Assembly (NCBI GenBank): GCA_018711815.1
Contig: DVHU01000020.1
Location: 1-62,636, forward strand
Direction: 5' to 3'
Source: Candidatus Egerieimonas intestinavium
GTDB taxonomy: Bacteria > Bacillota > Clostridia > Lachnospirales > Lachnospiraceae
Length of the DNA: 62,636 nt
Under the pieces are notes generated by a model. The model was not told where the DNA came from. It searched no databases and saw nothing but the letters and a program-made list of their open reading frames with translations. Of the stretch, positions 44,402-52,394 are shown piece after piece (position 1 is the stretch's first letter; each line of letters opens with the position of its first letter). The position numbers and the translations under genes were made by a program.

Positions 44402-45775
44402 ATGCTTGAAAAACTCTTTAAGTTAAAAGAGAATCACACCACAGCAAAGACGGAAATCATGGCCGGCATCACTACCTTTATGACCATGGCCTACATCTTA
44501 GCTGTAAATCCCAGCACCATGACTGCCTTTAACGATATCCTGGGACTGGAGGGCTCCGCCCGGATGAATCCCGGCGGCGTCTTTATGGCTACGGCTCTGG
44601 CCGCGGTCATCGGCACGCTGATCATGGCTTTTGCCGCCAACTATCCCTTCGCCCTGGCGCCGGGCATGGGGCTTAATGCCTATTTCTGCTACACCGTGGT
44701 GGTGGGCATGGGCTACAGCTGGCAGACGGCCCTGACGGCGGTATTCGTGGAAGGCATCATTTTCATCATCCTTTCCATGACTAACGTCCGGGAAGCCATC
44801 TTTAACGCCATCCCCCAGACCCTCAAGATAGCCGTGGGCTGCGGCATCGGTATCTATATCGCCTTTATCGGTATGCAGAACGCCAAGATTGTGGCAAATA
44901 ACGACTCCACCCTGGTGTCCTTCTACGACTTCTCCGGCGACACCTTCGCCGCGGAGGGCATAGGCGTCCTGCTGGCCATCATCGGCGTCCTGATTACCGC
45001 CTTTCTGGTGATCAAGAGGGTCAAGGGCGGAATCCTCCTGGGCATCCTGATCACCTGGATCCTGGGAATCATCTGCCAGCTGACTGGTCTCTATCAGGGG
45101 GCTTCCCTGCTGCCGGATTTCTCCCAGGGCCTGCAGATAGGCGCCCTGGCGGACGTGGCCTTTAAGCTGGACTTTAGCAATATCTTTTCCCTGGATTTTC
45201 TGGTGGTTGTCTTTGCCTTTCTTTTTGTGGATATGTTTGACACCCTGGGAACCCTCATCGGCGTGGCCTCCAAGGCGGACATGCTGGATGACCAGGGCCG
45301 GCTGCCCCGGATCCGCGGCGCCCTTTTTGCCGACGCGGTGGCCACCGTGGCCGGAGCCCTGCTGGGTACTTCCACCACCACCACCTTTGTGGAGAGCGCC
45401 ACCGGTGTCACCGAGGGCGGAAGAACGGGACTGACCTCCTTTACGGTGGCCGTTCTCTTTGGACTGTCCGTATTCCTGTCGCCGGTGTTCCTGGCTATCC
45501 CCTCCTTCGCCACGGCCCCGGCCCTGATCATCGTAGGCTTCTATATGATGGGCTCTGTGACGAAGATTGATTTCGACGATTTTGCTGAGGCCATTCCCGC
45601 CTACATCTGCATCCTGGCCATGCCCTTCTTCTACAGCATCTCCGAAGGTATCGCCATGGGCGTGATCACCTACGTGGTGCTGAACCTGCTGGCCGGGAAA
45701 GCCAAGGAGAAGAAAATCAGCCTGCTGATGTATGTTCTGGCGGTACTCTTCGTCCTGAAATACATTTTCTTGTAA
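44402..45775 (+). CDS. NCS2-family purine permease (AzgA/PbuG-like)
   Basis: A 457-residue transporter with about twelve to thirteen membrane segments. Family blocks are AGITTFMTMAYILAVNP, FALAPGMGLNAYF, GIGIYIAFIGMQNA, FLFVDMFDTLGTLIGVASKA and STTTTFVESATGVTEGGRTG. AzgA/PbuG members carry hypoxanthine, guanine or adenine; xanthine is less likely. GAGGGAGGAAG fixes the start. An R1 palindrome 15 bases behind the stop probably serves as its terminator. Confidence 0.93.
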   Translation: MLEKLFKLKENHTTAKTEIMAGITTFMTMAYILAVNPSTMTAFNDILGLEGSARMNPGGVFMATALAAVIGTLIMAFAANYPFALAPGMGLNAYFCYTVVVGMGYSWQTALTAVFVEGIIFIILSMTNVREAIFNAIPQTLKIAVGCGIGIYIAFIGMQNAKIVANNDSTLVSFYDFSGDTFAAEGIGVLLAIIGVLITAFLVIKRVKGGILLGILITWILGIICQLTGLYQGASLLPDFSQGLQIGALADVAFKLDFSNIFSLDFLVVVFAFLFVDMFDTLGTLIGVASKADMLDDQGRLPRIRGALFADAVATVAGALLGTSTTTTFVESATGVTEGGRTGLTSFTVAVLFGLSVFLSPVFLAIPSFATAPALIIVGFYMMGSVTKIDFDDFAEAIPAYICILAMPFFYSISEGIAMGVITYVVLNLLAGKAKEKKISLLMYVLAVLFVLKYIFL

Positions 45776-45789
45776 AATTTAAGGGATGC

Positions 45790-45944
45790 AAAAAAAGCTG
45801 TTGCAATTAAGGTATATCGCCGTATAGTTATGCGGTTTGTGCGAATTGCCGAGCACAGCCTGGAGACTACAGGCTCCAGGGGAGCGCAGGCTGAGTACAA
45901 AGGCATAACTATTCGGGAATATCGTTAATTGCAACAGCTTTTTT
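45790..45944. repeat. R1 palindromic repeat, copy A (full length)
   Basis: A 155-base imperfect palindrome. The outer arms AAAAAAGCTGTTGCAATTAA and its complement lie at the two ends, with inner paired blocks (ATAGTTATGC; TTTGTGC/GTACAAA) and a central hairpin CCTGGAG/CTCCAGG. The A-tract and T-tract at the ends let it act as a terminator on either strand, here between the converging NCS2 permease and cysK. The central part is about 85% identical to copy B. Confidence 0.85.
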
Positions 45945-45957
45945 GTGACCGGCCTCT

Positions 45958-46899
45958 TTAACCCTTTACCTCATAGAGGTCTGTGGAGAGATAGCGCTCG
46001 CCGCTGTCTGTGAGCACCACCACGATCCGCTTGCCGGCGTTCTCCGGCCGTCTGGCCAGCTCTCCGGCGGCCCACAGGGCTGCCCCGGAGGAGATGCCCA
46101 CCAGCAGTCCCTCCAATCGTCCCGCCCGCCGGGCTGCCTCGTAGGCGTCCGCCTCCCGGACGGGAATAATCTCATCCAGAAGCCCCGCCTCCAGAACCTT
46201 GGGCACGAAGCCTGCGCCGATCCCCTGAATACCGTGGGGACCCGGCTGCCCTCCCGAGAGCACCGGCGAGCCCGCTGGCTCCACCGCCACCACCTGAAGC
46301 TCCGGATTTCTCTCCTTTAGCACACTGCCTACGCCGGTGATGGTTCCGCCAGTGCCCACACCGGCCACCAGGATATCCACCCGCCCGCCGCAGTCTCTCC
46401 AGATCTCCTCCGCGGTGGTCTCCCGGTGGGCCTGGGCGTTGGCGGGATTTTCAAATTGCTGGGGAATCCAGGCATTTCCGTAGGATTCCTTTAATTCCTG
46501 GGCCCTGCGGATGGCGCCGGACATCCCCTCTTTCCCCGGAGTCAGCACCACCTCCGCCCCCAGGGCCTGCACCAGCTTCCGCCGCTCTATACTCATGGTC
46601 TCCGGCATGGTGAGCACCAGTCGAAGCCCCTGGGTGGCCGCCACGAAGGCCAGCCCGATGCCGGTATTTCCGCTGGTGGGCTCAATAATTACCGTGTTCT
46701 GATCAATCAGCCCCTGCTCCCAGGCCTCCTGGATCATCCGGTAGGCGGGCCTGTCCTTGGCGCTGCCCAGGGGATTGAAGTACTCCAGCTTGGCCAGCAC
46801 CTGGGCTTTAAAGTCTTGATCCTTTGCGTACCTTCCAAGCTCCAGAAGCGGGGTATTTCCAATCAGTTCCGTGAGATTCTTCGCTATTTTCTCTGCCAT
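45958..46899 (-). CDS. cysK: Cysteine synthase A
   Basis: A 313-residue PLP enzyme making cysteine from O-acetylserine and sulfide. The PLP lysine is in [14 protein letters not shown], the substrate loop is [15 protein letters not shown], and the phosphate-binding loop is GTGGTITG. The ATG at 46899 is preferred because AGGAGG lies eight bases upstream; the ATG two codons earlier is only two bases from it. No serine acetyltransferase gene is nearby. Confidence 0.95.
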   Translation of the reverse strand: MAEKIAKNLTELIGNTPLLELGRYAKDQDFKAQVLAKLEYFNPLGSAKDRPAYRMIQEAWEQGLIDQNTVIIEPTSGNTGIGLAFVAATQGLRLVLTMPETMSIERRKLVQALGAEVVLTPGKEGMSGAIRRAQELKESYGNAWIPQQFENPANAQAHRETTAEEIWRDCGGRVDILVAGVGTGGTITGVGSVLKERNPELQVVAVEPAGSPVLSGGQPGPHGIQGIGAGFVPKVLEAGLLDEIIPVREADAYEAARRAGRLEGLLVGISSGAALWAAGELARRPENAGKRIVVVLTDSGERYLSTDLYEVKG

Positions 46900-47117
46900 G
46901 CTCATGTCCTCCTTTTGGGGTCTGAAATCTTTCGTCAGTCTCCCTTTCATTATAAACCATTTCTGGCTCCTGTCCAGCTCTTTGCGCTTTCCCCCTGCAG
47001 CCTCCGCTTCCCCGCCGAGGACTCCCTCTAGGAACTGCCCCTAGACCTGTCCCCAGACATGTTTCCCGCTGTGCCGTCATAGGCTATAGTAATTTCTGGA
47101 TTTCGGAGTTACTGCCC

Positions 47118-47882
47118 ATGAAACCATTAAAACCCTTTGTGGTCCTGGCCTTCGGCCTTTTCACCGTGGCGGGCCTGTCGCTTTTGTACGCCTCCAGCGG
47201 CAGTGTCCGGGCCGCTGCCGACAGCAGTGTGGGCGGCCGCAACCTGCCCATTTACTGTGTGGAGACAGAGAAAAAGCAAGTGTCCCTGTCCTTCGACGCC
47301 GCCTGGGGAAATGAGGATACCCAGGAAATCCTGGACATCTTGGCCAAGCACCAGGTGAAGGTCACTTTCTTTATGACCGGCGGCTGGGTAGACAGCTACC
47401 CGGAGGATGTGAAGCAGATCTGCCAGGCGGGCCATGATCTGGGGAACCACAGCAAAACGCACCCCAATATGAGCCAACTCTCCGCCCAGGAGCAGGAGGA
47501 GGAACTGATGGCAGTCCACCAGAAGGTCAAGGAACTCACCGGGGTGGAGATGACCCTCTTTCGACCTCCCTACGGGGACTATGATAACCAGGTGATTCAG
47601 ACGGCCTACGCCTGCGGTTACTATCCCATCCAGTGGTCCATAGACAGCCTGGACTGGAAAAATTACGGAACCGAGGACATTATCCGCCGGATCACCACCA
47701 GCAAGGCCCTGGAGGGCGGGGCCATCATTCTCTGTCACAACGGCGCCAAGTACACGGCCCAGGCCCTGGACACTCTCATCACCACCCTGAAAGACATGGG
47801 CTATGAATTTGTCCCCATCTCCCAGCTAATCTGCACCGGCGATTTTCATATGGATCCCTCGGGAAAGCAGATCCCCGAGTAG
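47118..47882 (+). CDS. Exported polysaccharide deacetylase (PdaB-like)
   Basis: A 254-residue NodB-domain protein with an N-terminal membrane signal (about residues 5-33). The metal site has Asp60 (SFDAAWG, with the second family Asp replaced by Ala as in the PdaB group) and the His pair in GNHSKTHP (His111, His115). Further blocks are FRPPYGDYD and GAIILCHNG. PdaB-like enzymes deacetylate peptidoglycan or related polymers, often linked to sporulation. No strong ribosome site is seen upstream (GGAGTTACTGCCC). Confidence 0.88.
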   Translation: MKPLKPFVVLAFGLFTVAGLSLLYASSGSVRAAADSSVGGRNLPIYCVETEKKQVSLSFDAAWGNEDTQEILDILAKHQVKVTFFMTGGWVDSYPEDVKQICQAGHDLGNHSKTHPNMSQLSAQEQEEELMAVHQKVKELTGVEMTLFRPPYGDYDNQVIQTAYACGYYPIQWSIDSLDWKNYGTEDIIRRITTSKALEGGAIILCHNGAKYTAQALDTLITTLKDMGYEFVPISQLICTGDFHMDPSGKQIPE

Positions 47883-47995
47883 GTCTGTCGCCTCCCTGTT
47901 AAGAATCCGGGCAAAACTGCCGGGAATCCTTGGTGGACTTTCCTGGTTTTGGACTCTATAATAGAGGCAGCATAAGGAAACGGGAGGTATTTTAG

Positions 47996-48445
47996 ATGAA
48001 CTTAGGACAGAGCTTATTTACTGCGCGCAAAAACTGCGGCCTGACCCAGGAGGAGACCGCAGCCAAATTGGGCGTCAGCCGCCAGACCATCTCCAAGTGG
48101 GAGACGGACGAGACACTGCCGGACATCCGCCAGGCCAAAAGTCTGGCAGTCTTGTACCATCTCTCCCTGGATGAGCTCATCGACTTCGACGCAGATGTGA
48201 CGGAAATCCGGCAGGTAATCCAAAACACCAGCCAGGAAACCCAGGAAAAAATCGACTGGACCCAGCTGTGGGGGGAGAAATATCCGGTTCTCACCACCTA
48301 CCAGCAGCAAGTGGATATCCCAGCCTACGCCGCCCGCCTGCAGGAACTCCTCCAGGATCTGGAGTGTGCCTACGGCTACAGCCCCATGGACGCCATGCTG
48401 GTGCTGAAGGATATCCTGGGCCATGTCTGGAACAACCGCTCTTAA
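47996..48445 (+). CDS. XRE-family regulator with C-terminal helical domain
   Basis: A 149-residue protein. The helix-turn-helix is in residues 1-62 (LFTARKNCGLTQEETAAKLG, VSRQTISKWETDETLPD), followed by LSLDELIDFDAD. The C-terminal part (DIPAYAARLQELLQDLECAYG) looks helical and is of unknown role. GGGAGGTATTTTAG precedes the start. The type is common in clostridial genomes; no target is evident. A deleted R1 palindrome follows it. Confidence 0.85.
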   Translation: MNLGQSLFTARKNCGLTQEETAAKLGVSRQTISKWETDETLPDIRQAKSLAVLYHLSLDELIDFDADVTEIRQVIQNTSQETQEKIDWTQLWGEKYPVLTTYQQQVDIPAYAARLQELLQDLECAYGYSPMDAMLVLKDILGHVWNNRS

Positions 48446-48472
48446 AAATATCGCAAGAACTTATTGACCAGA

Positions 48473-48514
48473 AGCTGTTGCCATTTGCGAATATCTCCAT
48501 ATAATACAACAGCT
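48473..48514. repeat. R1 repeat, copy C (internally deleted)
   Basis: AGCTGTTGCCATTTGCGAATATCT to ATACAACAGCT keeps only the two outer arms of R1 (42 bases), with the central 110 bases missing. It lies between a converging XRE gene and a hypothetical gene. Confidence 0.6.
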
Positions 48515-48543
48515 CCTGGTCGCCTTTTCCTTTACTAACCATC

Positions 48544-49224
48544 TTACTCCCGCACTTTGTAGGCATTTATTTCAATTTGGTTCTCTTCTGTCTTAATATC
48601 CACCCAATAATCCCCGATCAGGCACCCTTTATGCCAATCCTGAACCGAATAAATTTCTAATGTCTGAAAATCCATCAGACAAAGGGGAACTGCCTTTTTC
48701 CGCTCGTTTTTCCACTTATGGACTTCCAGAGATTCCACTACTTTGTCCAGGCATTGTTGGCAAAGGCTATTCTGTATCTTCTCCTTTTTTAGATCGTAAT
48801 CTTCTGGAAGTATCACCTCAACAGCGGCCATCTCTCCGGAAAAGTTATTGTTTAAAGAATACATGATTTCTCCGGTATTGCCAGACGCACAACTGCCGTC
48901 CCCCTCCTCCGCTTCAGAAGTGTCCAGCCTGAAATCCAGAACATACCAGTCATTAATAGAAATCAGTCCTATCGAATCCCTCTTCCGATAGTGATCCATC
49001 AAACTATCATCGCTGTTTCCACAGAGGTAACATGTGCCCACACACTTTAGACCGGATTTCATCTTTTCTATAGCAACGTTTTCTGTTCCACCGCTGTGAA
49101 GCCATCTCTCATAAATATCATCTTTAAAAAACACCCCCGCAAACAGCAGCAGAACGCAGGCTGCGGTACTCCAAAATGCTTCCGCCCGTATCCGGTAATA
49201 ATATTTTTTTCTTTTTACACTCAT
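48544..49224 (-). CDS. Membrane-anchored cysteine-pair protein, unknown function
   Basis: A 226-residue protein with a Lys/Tyr-rich start, one membrane segment (about residues 16-33) and an outside domain with CYLCGN and CQQC pairs that could bind zinc. I do not recognise a family. The second ATG of a MDM start (49224) is chosen because AAAGGA is seven bases upstream. It is AT-rich and divergent from the small ribbon-helix-helix gene at 49368. The shared intergenic region holds four TGTACTT motifs, suggesting joint control. Confidence 0.6.
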   Translation of the reverse strand: MSVKRKKYYYRIRAEAFWSTAACVLLLFAGVFFKDDIYERWLHSGGTENVAIEKMKSGLKCVGTCYLCGNSDDSLMDHYRKRDSIGLISINDWYVLDFRLDTSEAEEGDGSCASGNTGEIMYSLNNNFSGEMAAVEVILPEDYDLKKEKIQNSLCQQCLDKVVESLEVHKWKNERKKAVPLCLMDFQTLEIYSVQDWHKGCLIGDYWVDIKTEENQIEINAYKVRE

Positions 49225-49248
49225 ATCCATTTCCTTTCTATAATTTAG

Positions 49249-49333
49249 TGTACTTAAAATAAGTTCATTTTGGCCACTCTATCGCTGTATGTACTTAAAA
49301 TGTACTTACCCACATTAAACTGATCTTGTACTT
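49249..49333. promoter_or_regulatory. Four TGTACTT motifs between divergent genes (probable operators)
   Basis: TGTACTT occurs at 49249, 49290, 49301 and 49327, twice followed by AAAAT. Ribbon-helix-helix repressors bind such short tandem or inverted sites, and the neighbour at 49368 is one. TATAAAATG at 49342 is a -10 candidate. Confidence 0.6.
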
Positions 49334-49367
49334 GCTGTAAGTATAAAATGAGTAGACAGGAGATGTT

Positions 49368-49529
49368 ATGGACAAAGATAAACATTTAGGTTTACGCATT
49401 GATTCTGAGACCCATAAGAAGTTGAAAAGCCTTGCAGAGTATGACGGGCGTTCCATCAACGGTGAGGTGCTATACCTTATCCGACAGGCCATTTCCCAGC
49501 ATGAACACAAACATGGCAAATTAAAATAA
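49368..49529 (+). CDS. Small Arc-like ribbon-helix-helix DNA-binding protein
   Basis: A 53-residue protein: LGLRIDSETHKKLKSLAEYD followed by GRSINGEVLYLIRQAI. It has the beta-strand, helix and helix pattern of Arc/Mnt or ParD-type repressors. AGGAGATGTT precedes the ATG. Such proteins bind as dimers to short repeats and often repress themselves or act as antitoxins. The four TGTACTT motifs directly upstream are likely operators. No toxin partner follows; the next feature is the R1 palindrome, which should terminate the transcript. Confidence 0.85.
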   Translation: MDKDKHLGLRIDSETHKKLKSLAEYDGRSINGEVLYLIRQAISQHEHKHGKLK

Positions 49530-49562
49530 ATTACTTTGTTTTACCTAAAAATACTGCCACAT

Positions 49563-49728
49563 AACAAAGAAGAGGCTGTTGCAATTAACGAATATCTCAC
49601 ATATTTATGCAGTTTGTACGAATTTGCCGAGCACATCCTGGAGACTAAAGGCTCCAGGTGAGCGCAGGCTGAGTACAAATGCATAAATATACGAGAATAT
49701 CGAATAATACAACAGCCCCTTCTTTGTT
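49563..49728. repeat. R1 palindromic repeat, copy B (full length)
   Basis: Outer arms AACAAAGAAGAGGCTGTT and AACAGCCCCTTCTTTGTT enclose TTTATGCAGTTTGTAC/GTACAAATGCATAAA and the central hairpin CCTGGAGACTAAAGGCTCCAGG. The loop side GAGCGCAGGCTGAGTACAAA is identical to copy A, and conservation is higher in the right half than the left. Confidence 0.85.
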
Positions 49729-49748
49729 TATTGCGGCAGCTTCGTCTT

Positions 49749-50228
49749 TTATTCCGGGCACATCACCACGATTTTCTGGGGCGTGGTCTGAGGCGGAATA
49801 CTGAAGGTGGTGATTGTATAGTAAACCAGCAGCTCCATATTTCCGGGATTACAGGTATAGCGCTGCCCGTTGGCTGTGACCACGTTGGTCAGCGGACTTA
49901 AATTCAGCTGAAGGGAATTATCCTCCGCCAGCAGGTTGGCGTCGAAATACTCCAGAACCACGTTCTGATCCCTTCGCAGGGAAGTAATCAGCTCCGCCCG
50001 GTACCGGGGCGGAAAGACGGTGGGTGTGGGCAGGTTCACGTCGTAAAAGGCGGCAATCCTCATCCCCCTCCTGATGCGGACGCTGTCGATGACCCGGGTC
50101 TCCGGGGAGAGGATCACATGTACCAGACCGCCCTCCGTCATCAGGGAGAGCATCTGGGTACAGCAGGAATCTCCCCGGCTGATCTCCTGGACAGTCCCTA
50201 CCACTTTTTCATAAGATTCAAATGCCAT
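49749..50228 (-). CDS. Unrecognised protein, beta-rich
   Basis: A 159-residue soluble protein opening MAFESYEKVVGTVQEISR with strand-rich middle sections (GGLVHVILSPETRVIDS, RIRRGMRIAAFYDVN, PPRYRAELI) and a tail ending IPPQTTPQKIVVMCPE. The first half has the spacing of a small OB- or SH3-like barrel. No catalytic motif is seen. ATG 50228 (MAFESYEKV) is preferred; AAAAAAGG lies about ten bases upstream. The R1 copy B follows its stop. It may share a transcript with the GltS-like gene upstream (57-base gap). Confidence 0.6.
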   Translation of the reverse strand: MAFESYEKVVGTVQEISRGDSCCTQMLSLMTEGGLVHVILSPETRVIDSVRIRRGMRIAAFYDVNLPTPTVFPPRYRAELITSLRRDQNVVLEYFDANLLAEDNSLQLNLSPLTNVVTANGQRYTCNPGNMELLVYYTITTFSIPPQTTPQKIVVMCPE

Positions 50229-50285
50229 AGTCAGAAAACCTTTTTTCTTTATCCTATGAGGCAGCCGGGGAGAAGGTGCGGGCAA

Positions 50286-51677
50286 TCAGGCGTGGGCAAT
50301 ATCCGTGTACTCGGAAATCTCCCGGCTGATTGTGCACAAATCCTCCAGGCACAGATCGTGAACGCTCTCATGGCCAGTGATTCTGGCAAAGGTTTTCAGC
50401 TCCTCCAGGCTCACCCGCAGATAATTTTCCACCCTCTTGGCCGCCGCCTCCATCTGGAATCTGGAGCGCAGCTGCTCATCCTGGGTGGCGATTCCCACCG
50501 GACACATGCCGGTGCCGCAGATCCGGTACTGCTGGCAGGCTGCGGCGATCATGGGCGCCGTGGCTACCGCCACCGCGTCAGCGCCCATGGCCAGAGCCTT
50601 GGCGAAATCCGAGGATACCCGCAGTCCTCCGGTGATCACCAGATCAATGGGAGCCTGGACCTGATCCAGATATTTTCTGGCCCGATGGAGGGCGTAAACT
50701 GTGGGAACGCTGGTGGCGTCCCGCACCAGCTGGGGGCTGGCGCCGGTGGCTCCGCCCCGGCCGTCGATGGTGATAAAATCCGGCTGGGCATAGACGCAGA
50801 ATTCCAGATCCCGCTCAATGCGGCCGGCGGCAATCTTGATGCCGATGGGCCGTCCATCGGAGGCCATCCTCAGCTGCTCCACCAGAGTCTTCAAATCCTC
50901 CCGGCTGTCAATCCCCGGGAAGCGTGAGGGGCTGATCACATCCTGTCCCAGGGGCTTCTCCCGGATTCTGGCGATCTCCGGGGTCACCTTCTCCCCCGGA
51001 AGATGGCCGCCCATGCCGGGCTTAGTGCCCTGGCCGATCTTGATCTCTATGGCGTCGGCCCTCTGGAGATTTTCCGGGGTCACGCTGTACTTGTTGGGCA
51101 CATACTCAAAGATGTATTTGTAGGCCGCCTCCATCTCCTCCGGAAGGATTCCCCCCTCCCCGCTGCACATGGCTGTTTTCACGGCGGCGCTCCCCTTTGC
51201 CAGGGCAACCTTGGTCTCCCGGGAGAGAGCCCCGAAGGACATGTGGGATATGTACACCGGATGCTCCAGCACCATAGGCTTTTTCGCGCGCTTGCCGATG
51301 ACTGTGGTGGTATCCACCGGGGCGTGTTCATCCAGGGGCATGGGATTCAGCTGTCCCCCCAGAATCAGGATATCCTTCCAGTCGGGCATGGGCATCCTGG
51401 TTCCCATGGCTGCGATGCGGCTCTTGCCGGTGACCGCCATCTCGTGAATCTCCTCCATATAGGGGATGGTGTCGTCTCTTCTGGCGTAGGCCTCCGGGTA
51501 TGCCAGGGACAGCTCCCGGGCAGGGGCCCTCTCCGGCTGAGGCTCCCGGCTTTCCTCCTGCCGGAATACCCCGCTCTGCTGGTGGCAGACAGGGCACTCC
51601 TTTAGTTCGGACAGCTTCTTTCCTTCCTTCTCCTCGTCAAAAACGTATCCGCAGACACTGCATCGATATTTAGCCAT
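50286..51677 (-). CDS. Rubredoxin-like/glutamate synthase-related FMN protein
   Basis: A 463-residue fusion. Residues 1-40 form a rubredoxin-like iron or zinc site (YRCSVCGYVF and ECPVCHQQ). The rest is the FMN-binding glutamate-synthase domain (ISHMSFGALSRETKVALAKG, GQGTKPGMGGHLPGEKV, ITIDGRGGATGASPQLVRD, GADAVAVATAPMIAA, CPVGIATQDEQLR). The glutaminase domain of true GltB is absent, so it may use ammonia or serve another redox role. Ferredoxin-like electron supply through the N-terminal knuckle is plausible. CAAGGAGGC-like spacing precedes the start. Confidence 0.9.
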   Translation of the reverse strand: MAKYRCSVCGYVFDEEKEGKKLSELKECPVCHQQSGVFRQEESREPQPERAPARELSLAYPEAYARRDDTIPYMEEIHEMAVTGKSRIAAMGTRMPMPDWKDILILGGQLNPMPLDEHAPVDTTTVIGKRAKKPMVLEHPVYISHMSFGALSRETKVALAKGSAAVKTAMCSGEGGILPEEMEAAYKYIFEYVPNKYSVTPENLQRADAIEIKIGQGTKPGMGGHLPGEKVTPEIARIREKPLGQDVISPSRFPGIDSREDLKTLVEQLRMASDGRPIGIKIAAGRIERDLEFCVYAQPDFITIDGRGGATGASPQLVRDATSVPTVYALHRARKYLDQVQAPIDLVITGGLRVSSDFAKALAMGADAVAVATAPMIAAACQQYRICGTGMCPVGIATQDEQLRSRFQMEAAAKRVENYLRVSLEELKTFARITGHESVHDLCLEDLCTISREISEYTDIAHA

Positions 51678-51880
51678 TGTACAGCCTCCTTATGTATAGC
51701 GTATTTAGGTTATTGGGGAACACCTATAAACCCTGCAATCATACGTGACAATTTCTGTTTCACCTCTTATTATATTGGTATTTCCGAAGCATAGCAATAA
51801 AAATTCCCTTACAAAAAGAGCGCGCCTCCGGCAAGCTTTGCCTTTGACGCACTCTGTTTTTCTTTCCATTATTTCTATTT

Positions 51881-52381
51881 TTAGCTCACCAGATTTCCCA
51901 CCATCACGTAGGACACCACATACATAATGATGGTAGCCAGGGCTACGCCGCAGAGGATTGCCACGGAGGCCTTTTTGATATCCACCTCCAGCAGGGCGGC
52001 GATCAGCGCGCCGGTCCAGGCGCCGGTGCCGGGCAGAGGAATTCCCACGAAAATCATCAGTCCCCAGAACTCATACTTTTTGATCTTGTCGCTCTTTCCC
52101 ATGGCCCGCTTCTCCAGCTTCTCGATCAGCGGACGAAAAGCCTTTGTCTTTTTCATCAGCTTGAAAATCTGGCGGATAAAGAGCAGGATGAAGGGAATAG
52201 GCAGCACGTTCCCGATGACGCAGATAGGAATGGCCTCCGCCTCGGGGATCTTCAGCAGAGAAGCCGCCAGAAGGCCTCCCCTCACCTCCAGGATGGGCAG
52301 CAGGGAAATGATAAAAACAACCGTTTTGGCTGAAATGTACGGACTCAAGTTTTTGGTAAACCACTGTACCAGTGCATTCAT
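51881..52381 (-). CDS. Small multi-drug export family membrane protein
   Basis: A 166-residue membrane protein with four hydrophobic segments (for example VVFIISLLPILEVRGG; NVLPIPFILLFI). The ExRGG segment and PLPGTGAWTGALIAALL are characteristic of the Sm_multidrug_ex family. The family name rests on an early resistance phenotype; the real substrate is unknown. It follows hisC by 13 bases and is probably co-transcribed. Confidence 0.85.
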   Translation of the reverse strand: MNALVQWFTKNLSPYISAKTVVFIISLLPILEVRGGLLAASLLKIPEAEAIPICVIGNVLPIPFILLFIRQIFKLMKKTKAFRPLIEKLEKRAMGKSDKIKKYEFWGLMIFVGIPLPGTGAWTGALIAALLEVDIKKASVAILCGVALATIIMYVVSYVMVGNLVS

Positions 52382-52394
52382 GTTTTGTTTTCTC

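Noticed and set aside
45790..49728. R1 copies as a CRISPR-like array
   Set aside because: The copies are spread over kilobases, are palindromic, and have no regular spacers or cas genes.
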